From positions 67,764 to 131,763 of the forward strand of contig MNCI01002977.1 of assembly GCA_015680685.1 (NCBI GenBank): a stretch of 64,000 bases of DNA. Reading direction: 5' to 3'. The position numbers were made by a program, and so were the translations under genes. Below are positions 57,211 to 64,000 of the stretch, in pieces (the stretch's first letter is position 1; every line of letters starts with the position of its first letter). The notes below the pieces were generated by a model that made no database searches, had not been told where the DNA came from, and saw nothing but the letters and a program-made list of their open reading frames with translations. Source of the stretch: Gnetum montanum. Lineage: Eukaryota; Streptophyta; Gnetopsida; Gnetales; Gnetaceae.

Positions 57211-58480
57211 CTACAAATACCCAGAATGCTATGGTAAATCAGTTATACATGAAAATGAAATAATGAAATGAAGTTCCACATTGGGGGCCAATACTTCGAA
57301 AAAGTTGCTAACTATTTATGTTCAGCATGCAGATCCTACACGCTGGAAAACTATTTATGCTCAGCGTGCAGATCCTACACGCTGGAAAACTGTGCATGCT
57401 GGAAAACTATTTATGCTCAACATGCAGACCTTGCACACTGGAAAACTGTTTACGCTCAGCGTGTAGATCCTGCACGCTAGAAAACTGTTTATGCTGGAAA
57501 ACTATTTACGCTCAGCGTGCAGACCCTGCACGCTGCGAAAACTGTTCACGCTCAACATCGTCCCCGTATGTCGAAACATACAACCAGAGACCTTGTGCAA
57601 ATCCCGTATGTCCATATAGCAAATACAAAAGAAAAAAATTACCTGAGACAAGATTAGAGCCTACCTGCGTGTCGATCCAAGCCACGATGGAATCCTAGGC
57701 CTAGGCAAACACTGAAGCATGGCCTCACTTACCTCTGCAAAGGTCAAGCTGGGCTCCTTCCTCCCCTGGCCCTCTACCTCCTTTCCCTTGCCCATTCCAG
57801 CATCTTATACGCTAAATCTCACAGGTTCACGTTCGGGTTTTAACCCTGCATGCTGGGGTTTGATCCTATACACCACGCTAATTTCTGCATGCTGGGGTTT
57901 TAATTCCTGCATGCTGGGGTTTTAACCCTACATGCTCAGGTTTTATCTTGTACGCTATGCTGAACCCTACACGTCAAAGATGACTGTTCCTTCACGCTGA
58001 AACCGTGGTTCTGAGGTTCACGCTGAAACTATTTCCTGAAGTCCACATTCACATTGAAACTATCGCCTGAAATGTACATTCACGCTGTGATTTGGGCTTA
58101 CGCTCGCGCTACGATTTGGCTCAGGTTCACGCTACCTTTGTTGACTGACGAGTTCATGCTCACGCCTTGCATTATATATACCGCCGTGTTGACCCTGCCC
58201 TCACCGCCACCACCTTGAATATTTTATTTAATTTAATCAAAATTAATCAAAGTACAAAGTACGGGCAAATGCAAAATAAAAATAACGAGATAATGAACAC
58301 TACCACATACCATATTCCCTTGCAAAGCAATTCCGATTGCCCACACTGAACATTTTGGCACAAACTCCTCAATACAGATCATACATCAACTAGACATCAT
58401 CAACGAATGGTTAAACAACCCGGTAAGGTCTTAAACTACCCCATTTGGCCCAGTAAGGCCTTAAACTGCCATGCGTCTAG
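57211..58480 (+). repeat. Region between antisense gene and RT of element D, with GCTCAGCGTGCAGATCC minisatellite
   Basis: There is no gene. From 57,320 to 57,560 about six units repeat CACGCTGGAAAACTATTTATG and CTCAGCGTGCAGATCCTG. From 57,790 to 58,190 scattered GCATGCTGGGGTTTTA and TTCACGCTGAAAC units follow. Two TAAACT units lie at 58,415-58,470. The pol acceptor GCGTCTAG is at 58,473-58,480. It is upstream of the antisense gene, so its promoter should be here. Confidence 0.7.
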
Positions 58481-60150
58481 GAGCAAGCCTGATGGATTAC
58501 CAGCATCTATTCACGCCATTGACCATTGATGGACCATACAGAAAGATCACAAGAGAAATCAACATAAATTCTATCAACTTAGGTCCATCAATAGAAGACA
58601 CATTCGTAGCCTCAATGCAACAAACATTAGACAGCTATGAAGATATGAAAAAATCCCTGGACATAGAAGCTGATAGCATCACTGAAAACCCTTTAACTGA
58701 AACCCCCATAGCTATGCCTGATGGTGGAGTTAAGGTATTAAAATTGAGCACACTATTGCAACCTCAACTGGCCAAAGACATAGAATATGTGCTTCGAGAC
58801 AACATAAAAGCATTCGCTTGGTCTTACACTGACATGCTTGGGTTAGATCCTCGAATCATACAGCACAATATTATACTCGATCCAAAATTAAGGCCAGTGA
58901 AACAAAAAGCACGAAGGGTTAAGCCTGAGGTAGCATTGGCAGTTCGCAATGAGATCACCAAACTTTATCGGGCTGGGTTCATACGGGCTATCGACTATGC
59001 TGACTAGGTATCCAACATGGTCATTGTCCCAAAGAAGAATGGAAGCATTCGCCTCTGCATTGACTTCCAGGATCTCAATGTCGCAACCATAAAGGATGAT
59101 TTCCCCCTGCCTAGTATTGATCAACTAGTTGATTCAACCGCTAGACATGACTTGTTATCTTTCATGGATGGCTTTTCAGGATATAACCATATACGCATTA
59201 ACCTGGAACATCAGCTCAGGACTACCTTTATGACACCATGGGGTACTTTTTGTTACACGATGATGCCATTCGGTCTCAAGAACGCCGAGGCCACATATCA
59301 AAGGGCAATGACATTTATTTTTAGCGATTACATACTTCATTTTCTCAATGATTATGTGGATGACATTGCAATTAAATCAAAAACACCAGAGCAACACATC
59401 CAAGACTTAGATTTGGTCCTAAAACGTTTCTTAAAATATGAACTTAGGCTCAACCCAAAGAAATGTGTCTTCAGGGTAAAAATGGGAAATATTCTAGGTT
59501 TTGTAGTATTAGAAACAAGAATACGAGTAGATCCAAATAAGGTTAAAGCTGTCATCAATCTAAAATCACCAAGCAATCTTACTGAACTTCGGGGTCTACA
59601 AGGTAGATTACAGTTCATCAGGCGTTTCATAGAAAAACTAACAGACAAGTTGAAACCTATGAACCATTTGCTACGAAAGAATGTCCATTTTGAATGGACT
59701 CCACAGTGCCAGGAAGCATTTGATAACATTAAAACGACACTTGTTCAATTACTAACAGTTTATCCTCCACAGAACAATAAACCCTTCTATATCTACCTCG
59801 CCACGTCGGATTCATCGATCGCGTCTATGCTCTGTCAGAAACGAGAAGATGGAACCGAAGTCCCTGTGTACTATTTAATCCATGCATTAGTGGCCCAGAA
59901 AAAGAAGTACAATGAGGTGGAGAGTTCATGTTTAGCCCTTTCCACGCTAGCTCTAAACATATCGCCAAACATGCTCCACATGTTGCCTAGCTCTATAATC
60001 AGTTGTGCTAAACCCATAACTGATACTCCCGATGAATTACCGATTGTATCCATTAGTACAACACACGCGATAGAATGGTATGATGATATAAAAGAGTACC
60101 TTCTGCACGGTGAAACACTGCAGCATCTAATGAATGCACAAAAGGATGCA
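58481..60150 (+). pseudogene. pol: Reverse transcriptase of element D with most RNase H deleted
   Basis: The RT arm starts after the acceptor (58,481). The palm has a stop at 59,005-59,007 inside DYAD-VSN, then MVIVPKKNGSIRLCIDFQDLN, PWGTFCYTMMPFGLKNA and an intact catalytic DYVDDIAIK (about 59,355). The thumb and the start of the first RNase H (FYIYLATSDSSIASMLCQKRED, about 59,790) follow. At about 59,940 the protein jumps from VESSCLAL directly to STLALNISPNML, which in B lie about 650 bp apart. The second half of the first RNase H and nearly all of the second, including its YFDGAS motif, are gone with the frame kept. D could not complete reverse transcription by itself. Confidence 0.9.
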
Positions 60151-61308
60151 ATATGAAAACATTCTCGACAGTATGCATTGGTAGGAGACACGTTGTGTCG
60201 TCGATCCTACGAAGGCATATTGTTAACATGTGTTAGTAGCATTGACGGCCAAACCATCGTTGAGCAAGTACATGATGGACTGTGCAAAGGACACATAGCG
60301 CCTAAAGCAATGGTGACAAAAATAAGACGTCTAGGCTATTATTGGCCACACATGGAGTATGACTATTTCTCCAAAGTCAAAACGTGCAATATCTGTCAAA
60401 AACATAGCAATCTGATATATGTTCCACCAAATGAGTTGCATACGACACAAATCACTTGGCCTTTCCAAAAGTGGGGATTAGACATTATCGGGCCAATAAC
60501 ACCCTCATCTTCTGTAGGACATAACTTCATCATAACTGCGACAGAGTATTTCACGAAATGGGTAGAAGCTATTCCCCTTAGAAAGACCACATTCAAACAC
60601 ATATGCAACTTCGTTCTCAAAAACATTGTGACCTGTTTTGGCATTCCAATGACCATCATCACTGATAATGGACCACAGTTCAGCAGTGCTGAAACTAGAA
60701 CTCTTACTAAAAGCCTAGGGATTAAACATTCATTTTGATCTCCATACTACCCTCAGAGCAATGGACAAGCTGAAGCTACAAATAAAATCCTCATCACAAT
60801 GCTCAAAAGGATGCTTACTCAAAGCAAGAAAAGATGGCATGAACAATTAGTATACACACTATGGGCTTATCACACTACGCATCAGACTTCCACAGGTAAG
60901 ACGCCATATAATCTAGTTTATGGCTCAGAAGCTGTTTTACCCTTGGAATTGCAGGTACCTTCTTTAAGGATCACACTTTCCAGACTCCTCGACGAAGGGC
61001 AAAACAATAACTTACGCATTGTTGACTTGGACTCAATAGAAGAGGAACGCACACGTGCACTCGATCAGATTGAGTGGTACCAAAAGCAACAACGACAACG
61101 TCATTGGCATGATATTCATAAGTGCCCTATCAAGGAAGGCAACCTTGTACTCAAAGCCATTCAAGAACACACAGATAAATTCTCAGCCAATTGGGAAGGG
61201 CCCTACTTGGTCTCTAAAGCATACGACAATGGAGCATTTAAACTAGCCGACATGGAAAGGAATGAACTAACGCACAACCATTTTTACTTGAAACCGTTCT
61301 ACGTTTGA
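60151..61308 (+). pseudogene. int: Integrase of element D (nearly intact)
   Basis: The zinc-binding part has HDGLCKGHIAP and CNICQKH complete (60,270-60,410). In the core GLDIIGPIT (about 60,477), TDNGPQF (about 60,660) and NGQAEATNK (about 60,760) give the full DDE triad. The C-terminal domain has KEGNLVLKAI and EGPYLVSKAYDNGAFKLAD and ends at TGA 61,306-61,308. The two breaks seen are TGA at 60,154-60,156 before the domain and TGA at 60,736-60,738 (SF-SPYYP). Both lie where related copies have a sense codon. Confidence 0.9.
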
Positions 61309-62690
61309 ATGAACTTAGGTATGCACTCATCCTGGCATCATGACGGTAAACTGATACCACAGCTCATCCTGGCATCATGACGGTAAACTCATACCATGGA
61401 ACGTTTACAATGACAATAAACTACCACCCATCCAGTACGACATTAAATTGCCACAGTCTCATTCGCCAGAGTCCACTAAGACTATAAACTGGTTTGCCTC
61501 TCCATAGTCTGCCAAGACTATAAACTAGCAATGTACCATCCGCTACGATGCTAAACTGGCAATGTCCAATGGGTTATGACATAAAACTAACCCACAACAG
61601 TCCGCTATGACTATAAACTAGCAACTTCATCTCTAGCCTCTTGATTTGTAGCTGCATTCAAACTTCATCAGAGTCGTTGCCTCACTCGTCATCAGTTGAT
61701 CCTAACAACATTGCTGCCATTCATACGTAGTGTCTAAAATCTCATCTGGTCCCTTTGTTTCATCAGTAGCTATTTAAGTCTAAGCTTTCTTACTCACTCG
61801 TGGTTTTCTTGTCTTCTTGGAGTTGTGTTTGCAGGATGACACTCAGAGGTGTTCGTATAAGAATGCACTTCGTCATAGCAGCAAGGTACAACGTTGTTCC
61901 TAACACACGTGACAAGGCTAATCAAGCCATTCACTAGTACATCTCCTATTACATACCCCACCTATCCCTCAACATATTCTACTTAGTTACATCCCAGACA
62001 CACCTAGTGCAGCCTGAAACATTGAGCACACTGTTGCACACTGCAACACTTTAAGCAATTGCAACCCATAACACGGCATTTGAGCATGCACACAAGATCA
62101 AAACAAAGCTCTACACCAAAAGAAAAAAAAAACCTCAGCCCTCCCATACAAGCCCTTGGCAGAAAGGCAGTGGTCTTGAAAGCAAATACTCATGTCTCAA
62201 ATGCTCAAGTAACATCTCATTGCATGGCTTTGGCTCTCTGCCAATAGGTTCCCTTTAAACACTAAACAGAGGCGTTGTTCCTCCAAAGAACGCAACACAT
62301 CATCACGTGGCTTTGGTTGTGTCAACCAGTCATCTTAAACACCAAACAAGAGTCTTGTGTTGCCAAAGGACGTACACCTCATGTTTTGATCTCAATTCTG
62401 CTAGAAAATGGCTAAACAATGGCTATTAACAAAGATCAGCATGACCCGCACACATACCAGAGCACCCCCTTCGCCATGTACAATCTCTTGATCAGTATCC
62501 ATCCCCACAATTTCTGCTTTCTTATCCAGCCACAAACTTTGTCTCACCAACCTATGTACTACTAGACATGGCGCGATGACATTTGATCAAGTCTCGAAGG
62601 ACAACACTACTAAGTTTCTTGTGGTGTTTTGTACTTCTTTGTCGATGTTTCTCGGGTCGATTCCTCCAAGCGTCAACAAAGAGGGGCCAA
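61309..62690 (+). other. 3' untranslated region of element D
   Basis: There is no gene. The TAAACT array runs 61,320-61,640: about nine units, for example TGGCATCATGACGGTAAACT twice, GTCCGCTATGACTATAAACT, and CCGCTACGATGCTAAACTGG. At 62,210-62,380 a block of about 90 bp with GTGGCTTTGG and CCAAAGAACG is present twice. The PPT closes the region. Confidence 0.7.
62674..62690 (+). promoter_or_regulatory. Polypurine tract of element D
   Basis: CAACAAAGAGGGGCCAA directly before the TG of the 3' LTR; primer for plus-strand DNA synthesis. Confidence 0.9.
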
Positions 62691-63967
62691 TGAAACACCA
62701 CAAAATTCTGAGCTTAGTACTTCTCCAATGAGAATCAAGCTAAGTCATGATGCTCCCTAGCATAACTGAAGCTTGAGGGCCCCACATACAGCTTCAAGCA
62801 GAGTCGAACGTAACAAGAAACGGTTCCCTGGGACCCGCAGAAGACCACGGCAACATCTAGCATCAAACATGGTAAATTTGGAGCTCAAGATACTTGATTT
62901 TCACTGAGTATGCAGTATGCAGCATGCACACCTAGCATGCATGCCTAGCATGCACGCCCAGCGTACACGCCCAACGTATATGCCCAGCGTGCACGCTTCA
63001 CATGTATGCTCAACACGTACGACTGACATGTATGCCCAACATGTGACTCCAAAGACTACATGGAAAAGGCACTTTAGAGTAAGATTTCGTACAAGGCATC
63101 AACTCTCAGAGACAGGGTGTCATCGTGGGCTCAAGAAAATCTAGTTCTAAGCTTGAAATCATGCACTCCTAAGTTCACACGCTGAACAGGAACACCATGT
63201 ACACCCAACGTGCACGCCCACTGTGCACACCCAGCGTGTATACGCTGGCATGATTCACATTGTATATTTTTAAAATTTCATTCTTTCACACTCAGTCAAT
63301 ACACCACATGTCACCCGATCTGAGAGTCCAGCATCCCACATCCAACCATCCCCTCTCGGATCCGAGTCTAACGTCTAAACTTGTATAAAAACCCTGCCTT
63401 TTGACCAGATCGGGGTTCGAAAAATTGAAAGGATCTGGGCAAAAATCTGGGGGTGAAAAAAGGCATCAAGGACGTCAGAGACATTAATCCTACATGCTGG
63501 ACTTCTATCCTATACGCTGAGCATACAACCTTTACGCTGTGCTTGTAGCCGAATCCAACGAACATTAACCCCACTGCATCCACCGGAGCCTTCCGCCCGC
63601 CTTGTGTCAGAACCATAACTGCGTTAGACCGGTGCATTGTAATTTCCATTATGCAATGATATTGCCATAGTTTTTTTGCTAAGATTCATTACATTTTTCC
63701 GTTCATTCTTATATGCTTATTATTTATATTTCTGTAGGATTACACTCGGTTTTACATTTGTTACGTTGTTTACATTTAATCCAGCGTATTGCGTATTGGC
63801 ATACATTTGGAAAAATCCTTTTCTGATACGCGTGCGGACCACCAAGGTACTCTACCTTCATTAGTTCCAGCTCGTCCTCAGGTGAAGGTAGGGTCTTCTG
63901 TGCTTGTCCGGTGATCTCTTGGTCTCTGTTCCATTCCAGCCGGTGACCGACGATTTCGGACAGTACA
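62691..63967 (+). repeat. 3' LTR of element D
   Basis: 1,277 bp, TGAAACACC to ACAGTACA, aligned end to end with 46,295-47,557. The U3 minisatellite (62,915-63,060) has extra units. The two LTRs differ at scattered sites throughout, so the insertion is not recent. Confidence 0.95.
63384..63390 (+). promoter_or_regulatory. TATA box of the D 3' LTR
   Basis: TATAAAA in the same context as at 46,974. Confidence 0.7.
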
Positions 63968-64000
63968 CTCGGTGCGATGACATCCGGCCAGGGGCCAACG
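63968..64000 (+). other. Right target-site duplication of D (CTCGG) and resumption of element B
   Basis: After CTCGG the text GTGCGATGACAT matches D's GCGCGATGACAT at 62,571, about 120 bp before D's own 3' LTR. This places B's PPT and 3' LTR just outside the window. Confidence 0.75.

Larger units (their letters stand above)
46295..63967 (+). mobile_element. Element D: complete-ended Tat/Ogre-like retrotransposon, 17,673 bp, nested in element B
   Basis: LTRs are at 46,295-47,557 and 62,691-63,967. The order is PBS, minisatellite leader, gag (48,535-50,603), linker-protease (to 52,757), TAAACT array, antisense gene on the minus strand (53,541-57,210), minisatellite, RT with truncated RNase H, integrase (to 61,308), 3' UTR, PPT, 3' LTR. 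It is closer to B and E than to C. Few frame breaks affect gag and integrase, so it is younger than B, but a large deletion removes most RNase H. Confidence 0.95.
12026..64000 (+). mobile_element. Element B: Tat/Ogre-like retrotransposon hosting nested elements C and D
   Basis: Reading left to right on the plus strand: 5' LTR (ends 13,617), PBS, leader, gag (14,153-16,183), protease (to 17,914), antisense gene on the minus strand (18,423-22,225), insertion of C (22,396-39,839), the rest of the pre-RT region (39,845-41,430), RT-RNase H-integrase (41,431-44,917), 3' UTR (to 46,294), insertion of D (46,295-63,967), and the last 33 bases of 3' UTR. Removing C and D restores continuity on both sides. 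B has the most stops and is the oldest of the three. Its left LTR end is not sharply defined. Its 3' LTR should start near 64,090, just outside the window. Confidence 0.85.

Overview
The window looks like nuclear DNA of a land plant, probably a seed plant with a large, repeat-rich genome. I recognise no bacterial, organellar or ordinary host gene. Almost all of it is Ty3/gypsy LTR retrotransposons whose gag, retropepsin, RT, two RNase H regions and integrase match the Tat/Ogre group. The species cannot be named from this sequence. Most coding regions carry stops or frameshifts.

Layout. Element E (minus strand, 1 to about 12,021) runs from the pol end at position 1 through RT (to 2,363) and a repeat-rich stretch. 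Unrelated DNA then interrupts it (about 3,900-8,770): the gag-protease of another gypsy family, a 694-nt assembly gap and a GC-rich island. E resumes with gag (8,771-10,569), PBS and 5' LTR. Element B (plus strand, from about 12,026 to beyond 64,000) is the host of two nested insertions. Its 5' LTR ends at 13,617, gag-pro covers 14,153-17,914, an antisense gene covers 18,423-22,225, and RT-RNase H-integrase covers 41,431-44,917. Element C (minus strand, 22,396-39,839) is complete, has two 1,582-bp LTRs and a perfect ACAAG target duplication, and split B upstream of its antisense gene. Element D (plus strand, 46,295-63,967) is complete in outline, has 1,263/1,277-bp LTRs, and entered B about 120 bp before B's predicted 3' LTR.

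The most interesting signal is shared by B, C and D. Between protease and RT each carries a gene on the opposite strand with at least seven matching exons (GT-AG introns, some sites decayed). Exons 1-2 resemble the plant FCP1/NLI-interacting-factor-like HAD phosphatase fold with its catalytic acids largely lost. Exon 3 encodes a conserved domain I cannot name, exon 6 a long charged, probably coiled-coil helix, and exon 7 an acidic tail. The pol segment of every element starts right after a good 3' splice site, so the antisense gene probably lies inside an Ogre-style pro-RT intron.

The non-coding parts of each element (LTR U3, leader, flanks of the antisense gene, 3' UTR) are packed with element-specific short repeats built on a CG-containing core (GCGTAA in C, GCACGCTG in D, GCGTGAGC/GCGTGACC in B and E), plus a shared TAAACT-centred array around the intron and after integrase. 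A testable idea is that the antisense protein is an element-encoded factor acting on these motifs, as VANC proteins do in VANDAL transposons. That is inference.
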